DNA of 64,000 bases from UBA11524 sp045591175 (lineage in GTDB: Bacteria; Bacillota; Clostridia; Christensenellales; Aristaeellaceae). A program made the position numbers and the translations under genes. Every line of letters starts with the position of its first letter. Within the stretch, counting starts at the first letter, position 1. Positions 17,042-25,219 of this stretch are shown piece by piece. The notes under the pieces are model-generated. The model was not told where the DNA came from, did not search any database, and saw only the letters and a program-made list of their open reading frames with translations. The DNA lies in NCBI GenBank assembly GCA_045591175.1, contig JAZNSI010000006.1, positions 1-64,000 of the forward strand. Reading direction: 5' to 3'.

Positions 17042-18217
17042 ATGAACGATCAGCTGCTCAAATCTCTGGTGGACGCAGAGAAGGACTGGATCATCAATCT
17101 GCGCCGCACGCTGCACCGCATCCCGGAAAACGGCTTCCAGGAGTTTAAGACCCAGCGCGTCATCATGGAGGCGCTGGACGAGATCGGTATACCTTACACG
17201 ACGGAAAAAACCTGGGTGATCGGCCTGATTGAGGGCGAGCATCCCGGTGAAACGGTAGCGCTTCGAGCTGACATGGATGCACTGCCGTTGAGCGAACCCG
17301 ACGGCTGCCCCTTCAGCTCGGAGCATGAAGGCATGATGCATGCCTGCGGTCATGACGCCCATGTGGCAATGGCCCTGGGCGCTGCCAAAGTTCTTTACGG
17401 CTTGCGGGAGCATATTCACGGCAAGGTAAAGCTGCTCTTTCAGCCCGCGGAGGAAACCGACGGCGGCGCAGAGCCGATGGTGAAAGCCGGCGCAATGGAG
17501 AATCCTCACGTGGACAGAGTGTATGGTATTCACGTCATGCCGCATTTGCCGGTAGGGAAGATCGAAACCCGCGCAGGGACGCTTAACGCCTCCACCGATA
17601 CGGTCAAGATCACCATCCGCGGAAAATCCGGACATGGCGCATATCCTGATCTGGGAACAGATGCGATCGTTTGTGCAGCGCAGGTCATTACCGCCCTGCA
17701 GACAGTGGTGTCCCGCAATGTGTCACCCTTGCAAAGCGCTGTGTTGACCATTGGCGTGATCGAAGGCGGAACGGCACAAAACATCATCTGTGATGAAGTT
17801 CGCATGCGTGGTACCCTTCGCACTGCCAATGCTGAATTGCGAGCAATGATGAAGCAGCGCATCGCTTCCATCGCTGAGAGCGTTGCGCAGGGAATGGGCT
17901 GCGAGACTGAAGTGAACATCATCCCCGGATATGCTGCCCTGGTCAACGATGACGCCGAAGCTGAGCGTGTCAAGCGCATAGCAGGCCGCCTTCTGGGCGA
18001 AGAAAACGTTGTGAACAAGGCTGCGCCCAGCATGGGCGGGGAGGACTTCTCCTTTTTCAGCGACTGTGCGCCGGGTGCGTTCTTCCACGTGGGCTGCGTC
18101 AGCCCTGAATGGATGCCTGCTCCGCCGCTGCACAGCCGGGATTTCCACATTGACGAGAATTGCCTGACCATCGGCACGCTGATGCACGTTGCGCTGGTGC
18201 TGGACGGCACATATTGA
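17042..18217 (+). CDS. M20-family amidohydrolase/peptidase
   Basis: A 391-residue zinc amidohydrolase of the M20D type (HipO, N-acyl-diaminopimelate deacylase, carboxypeptidase relatives). Metal-binding motifs: RADMDALPL, MMHACGHDAH, QPAEETDGGAEPM and MGGEDFSFF near the end; the dimerisation domain lies about 185-300. It removes acyl groups from amino acids or cleaves small peptides in the cytoplasm. It follows alr by 12 bases with a GGAGG site, clearly in one operon with dppA and ldcA; substrate unknown, but an N-acyl or meso-DAP peptide would fit the context. Confidence 0.9.
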   Translation: MNDQLLKSLVDAEKDWIINLRRTLHRIPENGFQEFKTQRVIMEALDEIGIPYTTEKTWVIGLIEGEHPGETVALRADMDALPLSEPDGCPFSSEHEGMMHACGHDAHVAMALGAAKVLYGLREHIHGKVKLLFQPAEETDGGAEPMVKAGAMENPHVDRVYGIHVMPHLPVGKIETRAGTLNASTDTVKITIRGKSGHGAYPDLGTDAIVCAAQVITALQTVVSRNVSPLQSAVLTIGVIEGGTAQNIICDEVRMRGTLRTANAELRAMMKQRIASIAESVAQGMGCETEVNIIPGYAALVNDDAEAERVKRIAGRLLGEENVVNKAAPSMGGEDFSFFSDCAPGAFFHVGCVSPEWMPAPPLHSRDFHIDENCLTIGTLMHVALVLDGTY

Positions 18218-18229
18218 GGAGGATACAAC

Positions 18230-19030
18230 ATGAAGAAGCTCTTTATTTCCGCGGACCTGGAAGGCACTACCGGCATCACCCATTGGGGAGAAACGGAGAT
18301 CGGCGGCTATCTGTACAACCATTTCACTGCGCAGATGACGCGCGAGGTCGCTGCAGCTTGCGAGGGCGCGCTTTCTCAGGGGTATGAGGACATTCTGGTG
18401 AAGGACGCCCATGACTCCGGACGCAATATTGATCCTTCCAAGCTGCCGGAGCAGGCGCGCATCTTCCGTGCCTGGAGCCGTCATCCTTATTCGATGATGT
18501 TCGGTCTGGATGATACCTTTAGTGGTGTTGTGTTTACCGGCTATCATAATGCAGCCGGCACCAATTCCAATCCGCTTTCCCATACCATGAATCGGCAGAA
18601 CAATTTCGTCAAGATCAACGGCGTGATCGCATCCGAATTGATGATGAACAGCCTGACGGCGGCTTATATCGGTGTACCGGTTTACTGCGTGTGCGGCGAT
18701 AAGGGCCTGTGCGACTGGATCCAGTCTGTCAATCCCAACATCGAGGTCGTTCCGGTCAGCGAGGGCACTGGCAATGGCTCCATGTCCATCCACCCCGATG
18801 TTGCCGTCCGTCGCATCAAGGAAACCGTCGCCAAGGCTGTGCAGAAGGACGGCAAGGACTGCATGTTCCCGCTGCCGGAGCATTTCCATGTGGAGATCAA
18901 CTTCCGTGAGCACTACCGCGCCTACGACGGCGGATTCTATCCCGGCGCTACCCAGTTGGATGAGAAGACGGTCGCGTACGATTCCGATGACTGGCTGGAC
19001 TGCCTGAAGTTCTTCCACTGGGTGCTGTGA
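18230..19030 (+). CDS. dppA: M55-family D-aminopeptidase DppA
   Basis: A 266-residue zinc peptidase. The family motif SADLEGTTG (7-15) provides two metal ligands; DAHDSGRN (about 60-67), GYHNAAGTNSNP (about 104-115) and HTMN follow. Bacillus DppA, a decamer, releases N-terminal D-residues such as D-Ala-D-Ala. It is the first gene of the Bacillus dpp operon, which also encodes a peptide transporter; here the transporter genes are upstream. Good RBS (GAGGA) 8 bases before ATG. Confidence 0.93.
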   Translation: MKKLFISADLEGTTGITHWGETEIGGYLYNHFTAQMTREVAAACEGALSQGYEDILVKDAHDSGRNIDPSKLPEQARIFRAWSRHPYSMMFGLDDTFSGVVFTGYHNAAGTNSNPLSHTMNRQNNFVKINGVIASELMMNSLTAAYIGVPVYCVCGDKGLCDWIQSVNPNIEVVPVSEGTGNGSMSIHPDVAVRRIKETVAKAVQKDGKDCMFPLPEHFHVEINFREHYRAYDGGFYPGATQLDEKTVAYDSDDWLDCLKFFHWVL

Positions 19031-19040
19031 GGAGACGCAT

Positions 19041-19976
19041 ATGATCTATGGCAAAAAGCTGAAATTTGGCGATACGATCGGACTCATTGCGCCCTCTGGA
19101 GCAATGCGCACGGAAGGCGCTATCGAACGCGCCGTAGCGGAAACGGAACGCATGGGCTTCAAGGTGAAGCTGGGTGAAAGCGCCGGCAAGAAGTACGGCT
19201 ATCTTTCTGGCTCCGATGACGTCCGCGCAAGGGACATCAATGCCATGTTCGCAGATGACGAGGTCGATGCGATCTTCTGCATCCGCGGCGGGTACGGTGC
19301 AATGCGGATCCTGGATAAGCTGGATTACGAACTGATCAAGAAGTATCCGAAGATCTTTGTCGGTTTTTCCGATATCACCGCACTGCATATTGCGTTGCTG
19401 AACAAGTGTGATCTGGTGACTTTCCATGCTCCTATGGCTGTGGGTTGGTCAAATGGCCCGCTGGATGATTTCTCTCGTGAGAGCATGTACAAGGCGCTCA
19501 TGCACGCAGAACCCATGGGCGCTTTGGTCAATCCGCCGGAATACCCTCGCCAGACGGTCAATCCCGGCAAGGCTGAGGGCATGCTTGTTGGCGGCAATTT
19601 GATGCTCATTGCAAGTTCCCTGGGTACGCCCTGGGAGATCGACACCAGGGGCCGTATCATCTTCATTGAGGAAATCGGCGAGCGTACCTATTGCGTGGAT
19701 CGCATGCTGACTCAGTTGCGCCTTGCAGGTAAGTTCGATGAGTGCGCAGGCGTAGTCTTCGGTGATTTCGCTGACTGTCCCATCGAATATCCTGAATTTG
19801 GCCTGACGCTGGAGGAAATCATTCGGGATGTGGTAGCCCCCTGCGGCAAGCCGGTGTTTACAGGGCTTCGCTGCGGCCATTGCACCCCGAAGCTGACGCT
19901 TCCTTTCGGCGTTAAGTGCCATATGGATGCGGATGATTGTACCCTCACCGTCCTGGAGGGCGCTGTGACGGAATAA
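19041..19976 (+). CDS. ldcA: S66-family LD-carboxypeptidase
   Basis: A 311-residue serine peptidase of the LdcA/MccF family. The opening GDTIGLIAPSG, the RGGYG loop and the nucleophile elbow VGFSDIT (Ser110) are clear; the Glu and His partners are in FIEEIGER and GLRCGHCTPK. LdcA cleaves between meso-DAP and D-alanine in murein tetrapeptides during recycling; Bacillus YkfA is in the equivalent dpp/ykf cluster. MccF-type immunity is a less likely alternative given the context. No signal peptide. Confidence 0.92.
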   Translation: MIYGKKLKFGDTIGLIAPSGAMRTEGAIERAVAETERMGFKVKLGESAGKKYGYLSGSDDVRARDINAMFADDEVDAIFCIRGGYGAMRILDKLDYELIKKYPKIFVGFSDITALHIALLNKCDLVTFHAPMAVGWSNGPLDDFSRESMYKALMHAEPMGALVNPPEYPRQTVNPGKAEGMLVGGNLMLIASSLGTPWEIDTRGRIIFIEEIGERTYCVDRMLTQLRLAGKFDECAGVVFGDFADCPIEYPEFGLTLEEIIRDVVAPCGKPVFTGLRCGHCTPKLTLPFGVKCHMDADDCTLTVLEGAVTE

Positions 19977-19986
19977 GGAGAATCTT

Positions 19987-21396
19987 ATGCAGATTGATGC
20001 GACTGCGCTTGATGCGCGGATACAGTACCTGATCAAGAAGGAACGCCTGCCCGGTGTAACGGTATGCATCAAAGGGCCGGAAGGAACCGTGTTCGAGAAG
20101 GCCTATGGCTACAAGGATGCCGCGCTTTCCGTTGCCCCCGACATGGACACCATGTTTGGCATCGCTTCCATGTCCAAGTCCATCACCTGCCTGGCGCTTT
20201 CCATCCTGGAAGCTGAGGAAAAGCTGAGCTGGAATGACCCGGTATGCAAGTATTTCCCTGCATTTCGAGTCCCCGGCGCGCCCCGTGACACCGTTACGCT
20301 GCGGACGCTGGCTCAGCATACAGCGGGTATTCCGCCCATGGAGCCGCTGGAATGGTCGATTGCTGTCAACAGCATCAACCGGAGCGGCGAATGGATCGAT
20401 GCCATGAGAGCGAGTGCACCCAATTCCATGGCAACCATCGACCAAATCATTGAATACATCGCTAACTGCGAGTATCCCACCGTTGGTGCACCAGGGGAGA
20501 ACATGTCCTACTGCAACGAGGGCTATGCGATCCTCTCTTACATTGCAGACATGGCAGCTGGTATTCCTCTCGAGCAGTTCTGCATGGAGCGGATCTTCCT
20601 GCCCCTCGGTATGACGCGCACCATCATGGATGATGACTGCAGTTCTGCCCGCGAGCTGTCTGGCGGCAATATCACGTCACTGTTCGAGAGGGAAAACGGG
20701 GAGCTTGTTTGCGACGATAACTGGAGCGTTCTGCCGCCCTTCCGCGGCTGTGCGATGGTGAAGTCCACCGCGAGAGATATGGCGGCCTACTACCGCTGCC
20801 TGTCCAACTATGGCGTCCACGATGGGAAGCAGGTGCTTCCTCGTGCGGCGGTAGAAGCAATGATTGGCCCCTCCATTCCCGCACAGGAGATCGCCTGTTA
20901 CGGCCTTGGTTTGTACAAGCGGGTCAAGTGCGGTCATACCATCTGCGAGCACAGCGGCGGTCTGCATGGTGTTTCCACCAAGGGTGGTCTGCTGCTGGGC
21001 GAGAGCTACGGCTTTGCAGTGCTCTGCAACTGTGGCGATGAAGACATGGACGACATCATGTGGGCTTGCTACAACGCCGTGATGGAGCTTCCGCTGAACA
21101 CCTGCCATCGCTGGTTCATTCCTGTTGGCCGCGATTTTGCTGATCCTGACATGCTCCTGGGACGATATATCGGTCATGAAGGCGTGCCTTCGATCGTGAA
21201 CGTACGCATCGAAGACAACCAGCTACGCGCCATTGTCAACCATCGCGATTTGAAGCTGGTATACTGCGGTGGCTTGCGCTTCCTTGGCATGGATCCAGCA
21301 GATGATACCAGGGTGCGTTCCCGTTTGGAATTCTTCACCCGGAATGGTCATGCCTGGGGCGTTCGCGTCGGCAGCCGCATCTTCGGCATGGAATAA
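19987..21396 (+). CDS. Class C beta-lactamase-like serine hydrolase
   Basis: A 469-residue protein with the AmpC/D-aminopeptidase fold: SMSK at 61-64, YCN at 175-177 and EHSGG near residue 318. The last 90 residues form an extra C-terminal beta-rich domain. Relatives include D-alanyl-D-alanine carboxypeptidases, DAP-type D-aminopeptidases and esterases. There is no export signal, so a cytoplasmic peptidase or esterase acting after peptide uptake is likelier than resistance. Last gene of the operon, closed by a 14-bp hairpin. Confidence 0.88.
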   Translation: MQIDATALDARIQYLIKKERLPGVTVCIKGPEGTVFEKAYGYKDAALSVAPDMDTMFGIASMSKSITCLALSILEAEEKLSWNDPVCKYFPAFRVPGAPRDTVTLRTLAQHTAGIPPMEPLEWSIAVNSINRSGEWIDAMRASAPNSMATIDQIIEYIANCEYPTVGAPGENMSYCNEGYAILSYIADMAAGIPLEQFCMERIFLPLGMTRTIMDDDCSSARELSGGNITSLFERENGELVCDDNWSVLPPFRGCAMVKSTARDMAAYYRCLSNYGVHDGKQVLPRAAVEAMIGPSIPAQEIACYGLGLYKRVKCGHTICEHSGGLHGVSTKGGLLLGESYGFAVLCNCGDEDMDDIMWACYNAVMELPLNTCHRWFIPVGRDFADPDMLLGRYIGHEGVPSIVNVRIEDNQLRAIVNHRDLKLVYCGGLRFLGMDPADDTRVRSRLEFFTRNGHAWGVRVGSRIFGME

Positions 21397-21398
21397 AT

Positions 21399-21445
21399 CA
21401 AGATATGCGCAGTTCCAACAGGGGAGCTGCGCATATCTTGTTGTT
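21399..21445 (+). terminator. Terminator of the peptide-uptake/catabolism operon
   Basis: Perfect 14-bp stem CAAGATATGCGCAG / CTGCGCATATCTTG with a 14-base loop, followed by TTGTTG. Confidence 0.75.
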
Positions 21446-21472
21446 GCAAAAAACGCGTCAACATGCGATAAT
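21444..21472 (+). promoter_or_regulatory. Promoter of the 5'-nucleotidase gene
   Basis: TTGCAA, 17 bases, GATAAT, beginning in the tail of the preceding terminator. Confidence 0.65.
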
Positions 21473-21504
21473 ATATCGCACCAATCTGCAAAGGAGGACC
21501 CGTG

Positions 21505-22437
21505 ATGTCATACGACCTGAGCGCCCCTCTTGTGATCGGGATTTCCTCCCGTGCACTTTTCAACCTTGAAGAAGAGAACGCTGTATTTGAAGAGCATGGC
21601 CTCAACGCTTATGCTGAATATCAGCGTCAGCATGAAAAGGATGTGCTGCTGCCCGGCCCGGCGTTTCAGCTGGTGAAGGCTTTCCTGAACCTCAATCAGT
21701 TGAGCAAGGACGCCCGCACCGTGGAAGTTATCATCATGAGCCGTAACAGCCCGGAAACGAGCCTGCGCATCTTCCATTCCATTGAGCACTACGGCCTGGA
21801 CATCACTCGTGCAGCGCTGCTCAGCGGCGCAGAGGTCGCACCCTACCTGAAGGCCTTCAAGACGGATCTCTTCCTTTCTGCCTATGCGCCAGACGTGAAG
21901 CAGGCTGTTGACAACGGCGTGGCAGCCGGTATGATCTTGACCGGTAAACAGCACGCCAATTCAAACGAGGCCATCGGCCAAATCCGAATTGCCTTTGACG
22001 GCGACGCAGTCCTGTTCTCAGCGGAGGCAGAACGCGTCTTTAAGCAACGCGGCATCGACGCTTTCAACGAGCACGAGCAAAGCAATGTCGACAAGCCTTT
22101 GCAAAAGGGCCCCTTCGCCAACTTCCTGAAGACGCTGTCCAATCTGCAGAATATCTACAAGACCCAGGAGCAGGCACCCATCCGTACTGCACTGGTCACC
22201 TCCCGCAGCATTCCTGCCCATGAGCGCGCCATCAAGACCTTGCGGGGCTGGGGCGTCCGTGTTGATGAGGCATTCTTCCTGGGCGGTGTGCAGAAAAAGG
22301 ACATCCTGGCCTCCTTTGGCGCCCATATTTTCTTTGATGATCAGCATGCCCATGCGGATCCGGCATCCGAGGTCGTACCCTCTGCGGTAGTGCCTTATCG
22401 CAATGGCGATGATCCCTCTGCTGAGTTTATCAGGTAA
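21505..22437 (+). CDS. Cytosolic 5'-nucleotidase (NT5C1-like family)
   Basis: A 310-residue protein matching the 5_nucleotid family related to animal cytosolic 5'-nucleotidase IA: APLVIGISSRALFNLEEENAVF at the N-terminus supplies the family's variant phosphatase motif, and IRIAFDGDAVLFSAEAERVFK the second acidic motif. It would dephosphorylate nucleoside monophosphates. ATG at 21505 preferred over the GTG one codon earlier because AGGAGG is then 7 bases away. Single-gene unit with its own promoter and terminator. Confidence 0.85.
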   Translation: MSYDLSAPLVIGISSRALFNLEEENAVFEEHGLNAYAEYQRQHEKDVLLPGPAFQLVKAFLNLNQLSKDARTVEVIIMSRNSPETSLRIFHSIEHYGLDITRAALLSGAEVAPYLKAFKTDLFLSAYAPDVKQAVDNGVAAGMILTGKQHANSNEAIGQIRIAFDGDAVLFSAEAERVFKQRGIDAFNEHEQSNVDKPLQKGPFANFLKTLSNLQNIYKTQEQAPIRTALVTSRSIPAHERAIKTLRGWGVRVDEAFFLGGVQKKDILASFGAHIFFDDQHAHADPASEVVPSAVVPYRNGDDPSAEFIR

Positions 22438-22440
22438 TTC

Positions 22441-22482
22441 AATCATCTCTGTGCATCAATTCTGCGCAGGGATGATTTTTTT
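22441..22482 (+). terminator. Terminator after the 5'-nucleotidase gene
   Basis: 15-bp stem (AATCATCTCTGTGCA / TGCGCAGGGATGATT, with two G-T pairs), 7-base loop, then a run of seven T. Confidence 0.9.
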
Positions 22483-22494
22483 CTGCATAGATGG

Positions 22495-22524
22495 TTGACA
22501 AATCAGGACCGTCGGGATTATGAT
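22495..22524 (+). promoter_or_regulatory. Promoter of the corA leader
   Basis: Consensus TTGACA (22495-22500), 18-base spacer, TATGAT (22519-22524). Transcription should begin near 22531, giving about 145 bases of leader before corA. Confidence 0.8.
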
Positions 22525-22530
22525 AAAAAG

Positions 22531-22675
22531 AGCCGCAGGAGCGTTGATTCCTGCAAATCAATGAAAGGAGCGACTGACCACATGGACGGTGACCCGTATA
22601 GTAACAACATGATGACGGCCAGGCGCTCCAGGCCTTGCGGAGGCTGACTGCGCTGCCGTCATAAGAAAGGACGAA
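22531..22675 (+). promoter_or_regulatory. Structured 5' leader of corA (candidate regulatory RNA)
   Basis: Between promoter and corA the RNA can form two mutually exclusive small hairpins: GCAGG/CCTGC (22535-22539 with 22550-22554) or TTGATT/AATCAA (22544-22549 with 22556-22561). A third helix, ATGACGGC/GCCGTCAT (22612-22619 with 22655-22662), ends 4 bases before the AAAGG of corA. A 21-codon ORF runs across the 5' arm and loop of that helix. It does not read as the M-box magnesium riboswitch consensus. The arrangement suggests attenuation or control of translation by Mg2+ or ribosome position; this is inference. Confidence 0.5.
22582..22647 (+). CDS. Possible leader peptide of corA (21 aa)
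   Basis: ATG at 22582, stop TGA at 22645-22647, with AAAGGAG 11 bases upstream. The peptide contains DPYSNNMMTARRSR and ends PCGG. The ORF overlaps the 5' arm (22612-22619) of the helix next to the corA ribosome-binding site, so a translating ribosome would open that helix. Its reality rests on position and RBS only. Confidence 0.35.
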   Translation: MDGDPYSNNMMTARRSRPCGG

Positions 22676-23623
22676 ATGCGCATGAAAAGGATTTTCAAAA
22701 CCGTTGACGACCATTTGACGGAATGCACCACGCTGGAGAAGGGCTCCTGGATCCATCTGCTCAATCCCTCCCGTGAAGAGGTGGAGGGCCTGACAACCCG
22801 TTTCCACCTGGATCCCACCTTCCTTCCGGCCGCACTGGACGAGGAAGAATCTGCACGAATTGATTACGACCCTGACAAACAGCAGACGCTTATCCTCGTT
22901 GACATTCCTTATGTCGAAGCCGAGGGCAGTGGCTACGTGTATTCTACCATTCCTCTTGGTATCGTGCTGTGTGACGAGGTGATCATCACCGTCTGCACCC
23001 GCGATACGCCCATCATCAGTGACTTTACCGAGGAGAGAATCCGCAATTTCTGGACCTTCAAGCGGGCGCGCTTCATTCTGCAGCTGCTGCATCGCAACGC
23101 GGGCCGCTTCCTTTCCTACCTGAAGCAGATCGACAAGTCCAGCATGCTGGTGCAGGAAAAGCTGGAAAAGGCCAGCCGCAATCAGGAATTGCTGCAGATG
23201 ATGAAGCTGGAGAAGTCCCTGGTTTACTTCAATACCTCGTTGAAGGGCAATGCCCTGGTACTTGAACGCCTGATGCGTCAGGATGTGCTCAAGCGCTATC
23301 CCGAGGACACCGACCTGCTGGAAGACGTCATCATCGAGAACAAGCAGGCCATTGAGATGTGTTCGATTTATCGTGACATCATGTCCAACACCACGGACGC
23401 CTTTGCATCCGTTATCAGCAACAACCTGAACATCACCATGAAAACGCTGACCTCCCTGACAGCGCTTCTGTCCATCCCGACGATCATTGCATCTTTGTGG
23501 GGGATGAATGTCGCCGTTCCTTTTGCGGGAACCGCATGGGGATTCTGGGCTGTGCTGGGATTGGCAGTCGTGCTGGCGATCCTTGCAGCGGTGTATATGA
23601 TCCGCAAAAACATGTTCCATTGA
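22676..23623 (+). CDS. corA: CorA-family divalent cation (Mg2+) transporter
   Basis: A 315-residue protein: a large soluble N-terminal domain with long helices (about 1-250) and two C-terminal membrane helices. The signature GMN is at 276-278 in SLWGMNVAVPF, at the outer mouth of the pore. The family works as a pentamer importing Mg2+ (or Co2+/Ni2+). ATG at 22676 has AAAGG 5 bases upstream; an in-frame ATG two codons later is also possible. Preceded by a structured leader and followed by a strong terminator, so it is monocistronic. Confidence 0.95.
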   Translation: MRMKRIFKTVDDHLTECTTLEKGSWIHLLNPSREEVEGLTTRFHLDPTFLPAALDEEESARIDYDPDKQQTLILVDIPYVEAEGSGYVYSTIPLGIVLCDEVIITVCTRDTPIISDFTEERIRNFWTFKRARFILQLLHRNAGRFLSYLKQIDKSSMLVQEKLEKASRNQELLQMMKLEKSLVYFNTSLKGNALVLERLMRQDVLKRYPEDTDLLEDVIIENKQAIEMCSIYRDIMSNTTDAFASVISNNLNITMKTLTSLTALLSIPTIIASLWGMNVAVPFAGTAWGFWAVLGLAVVLAILAAVYMIRKNMFH

Positions 23624-23628
23624 CGCAG

Positions 23629-23658
23629 AACTGCCCGGTTGTTTGCCGGGCAGTTTTC
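23629..23658 (+). terminator. Terminator of corA
   Basis: AACTGCCCGG / CCGGGCAGTT, 10-bp stem with 7-base loop, followed by TTCTC. Confidence 0.85.
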
Positions 23659-23816
23659 TCATATAAACTATCGTTGAAAGAAAATTGATGCTCAGTTAGT
23701 ATTCATCTTGTAACATGATGAATGAGTAGAGATAGATTGAATCAGGCAGGATATTCACGTAAGTGTGCCGAATATATCTATATTAGCAGTATTGCTTCCT
23801 TATCGAATTTCTGCGA

Positions 23817-23825
23817 TGTTATACT
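23817..23825 (+). promoter_or_regulatory. Extended -10 promoter for the rhomboid-like gene
   Basis: TGTTATACT, 30 bases before the start. The rest of the 230-base AT-richer gap after corA shows no other clear element. Confidence 0.5.
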
Positions 23826-23855
23826 CATCTATTGCCTGCAAGGAGGCTGCAAATT

Positions 23856-24524
23856 ATGCTTCACAAACTGATCGACAGGATCGAAATGCGGCTCGGCCGC
23901 TACTCCGGCATCCGCAACCTGATGACGATCATCGTTGCTGCCATGGCGGTTGTGTATGTATTTGACTATGTGCTCGGCCCTGTAGCGGGCTTCTATTTGA
24001 GCAGCTATCTGGCATTTGATCGCAGCCTTATCTTCCGCGGTCAGTTGTGGCGCCTGATCACCTTCGTGGTCACGCCGCCGCAGGAAAGCCTCCTCTTTAT
24101 CGCCATGCAGCTGCTGTTTGTGTATTTTACCGGCAACATGCTGCAGAATCGCTGGGGGACGCTGCGCTTCAACCTGTTCTACCTGGGCGGCATGCTGGGA
24201 AGCCTGATCGCCGGTATGATTACCGGGTATGCAACAAGCTATTATATCAACTTGTCGCTTCTGCTGGCAGTGGCAATTCTGTACCCGATGATGCAGGTCA
24301 ATCTGTATGGCATCCTGCCTATCCGAATGAAATGGCTGGCGCTGCTGGAGGTTCTGCTGATCCTGCCGGGAATTATCAGCGGCAGTTGGGGACAAAGGAT
24401 TGCGATCCTTGTGTCACTGCTGAATGTGCTTCTTTTCCTGGGTGACAGAATGATCGATCAGGTCAAGGATGCCAAGCGTCGTTATGAGTGGAAGAAAAAC
24501 TGGCGAAACGGTACTTGGCGATAA
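23856..24524 (+). CDS. Rhomboid-like membrane protein, probably non-proteolytic
   Basis: A 222-residue protein with about five or six membrane helices. RGQLWRLITFVVTPP followed by the helix LLFVYFTGNMLQNRWG is the typical rhomboid/derlin start, where a GxxWR(L/I)xT motif precedes the L1 loop. The catalytic GxSG serine motif and partner histidine of rhomboid proteases are not visible, so I infer an inactive rhomboid-like protein. ATG at 23856 has AGGAGG 10 bases upstream; upstream codons of the frame lack support. It is 23 bases ahead of the two-component genes and may be co-transcribed with them. Confidence 0.75.
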   Translation: MLHKLIDRIEMRLGRYSGIRNLMTIIVAAMAVVYVFDYVLGPVAGFYLSSYLAFDRSLIFRGQLWRLITFVVTPPQESLLFIAMQLLFVYFTGNMLQNRWGTLRFNLFYLGGMLGSLIAGMITGYATSYYINLSLLLAVAILYPMMQVNLYGILPIRMKWLALLEVLLILPGIISGSWGQRIAILVSLLNVLLFLGDRMIDQVKDAKRRYEWKKNWRNGTWR

Positions 24525-24547
24525 GCACGAACCGAAAGGAGCGTTAC

Positions 24548-25219
24548 ATGTTCAAAATCCTGATTGCTGAAGACGATGCAGAGCTTCGGCAGCTGTTCAC
24601 CCACGTGTTGAACAAGAATGGCTACGATGTTACCGGCGTGGATAATGGCAAGAAGGCCCTGGACGCGCTTTCAAATGACTACTATGACATGGTGATCTCG
24701 GATATCATGATGCCTGTGATGGACGGTTATGAGTTAGTACGCGGCCTGCGGGAGATCAACAAAACCATCCCGGTCATGATGATCACTGCCAAGGATGCTT
24801 TCGATGACATGCGCATGGGCTTCCTTTCCGGCTCCGATGACTATATGGTCAAGCCGGTAAATGTGAACGAAATGGTGCTGCGTGTAGGCGCTTTGCTGCG
24901 CCGTGCGCAGATGATCACAGAGCGAAAGCTGACCATCGGCAATACGGTGATGGAGTGCGACTCCATGACGGTGCTGCATGAAGGTGTCAGCAGCGTATTG
25001 CCGCAAAAGGAATTCATGCTGCTGTATAAGATGGCCTCGTTCCCGGGCAAGATCTTCACCCGTCAGCAGCTGATGGACGAAATCTGGGGGTACGATTCCG
25101 GCACCGACAGCCATACTGTTGACGTCCACATTGGCCGACTGCGCGACCGTTTCAGGGATGAAAAGGACTTCCGCATCGTTACCATGCGCGGCGTGGGATA
25201 TAAGGTGGTCAAGCAATGA
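24548..25219 (+). CDS. OmpR/PhoB-family response regulator
   Basis: A 223-residue regulator. Receiver domain about 1-118 with acidic pair EDD (8-10), phosphoacceptor Asp52 in VISDIMMP and Lys in YMVKPV; winged-helix DNA-binding domain about 128-223 with TRQQLMDEIWGYDSGTDSHTVDVHIGRLR and the terminal RGVGYKV. The start at 24548 has AAAGGAGCG ahead of it; a longer frame into the preceding gene is not used. The next gene, its kinase partner, overlaps by 4 bases. Confidence 0.95.
   Translation: MFKILIAEDDAELRQLFTHVLNKNGYDVTGVDNGKKALDALSNDYYDMVISDIMMPVMDGYELVRGLREINKTIPVMMITAKDAFDDMRMGFLSGSDDYMVKPVNVNEMVLRVGALLRRAQMITERKLTIGNTVMECDSMTVLHEGVSSVLPQKEFMLLYKMASFPGKIFTRQQLMDEIWGYDSGTDSHTVDVHIGRLRDRFRDEKDFRIVTMRGVGYKVVKQ

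Noticed and set aside
22535..22561. H-type pseudoknot formed by the two small helices of the corA leader
   Set aside because: The third loop would be a single base, too short to span a 5-bp stem; alternative hairpins are more plausible.
22531..22675. M-box magnesium riboswitch
   Set aside because: The conserved M-box core sequences I know are not visible; only the position before a Mg2+ transporter would support it.
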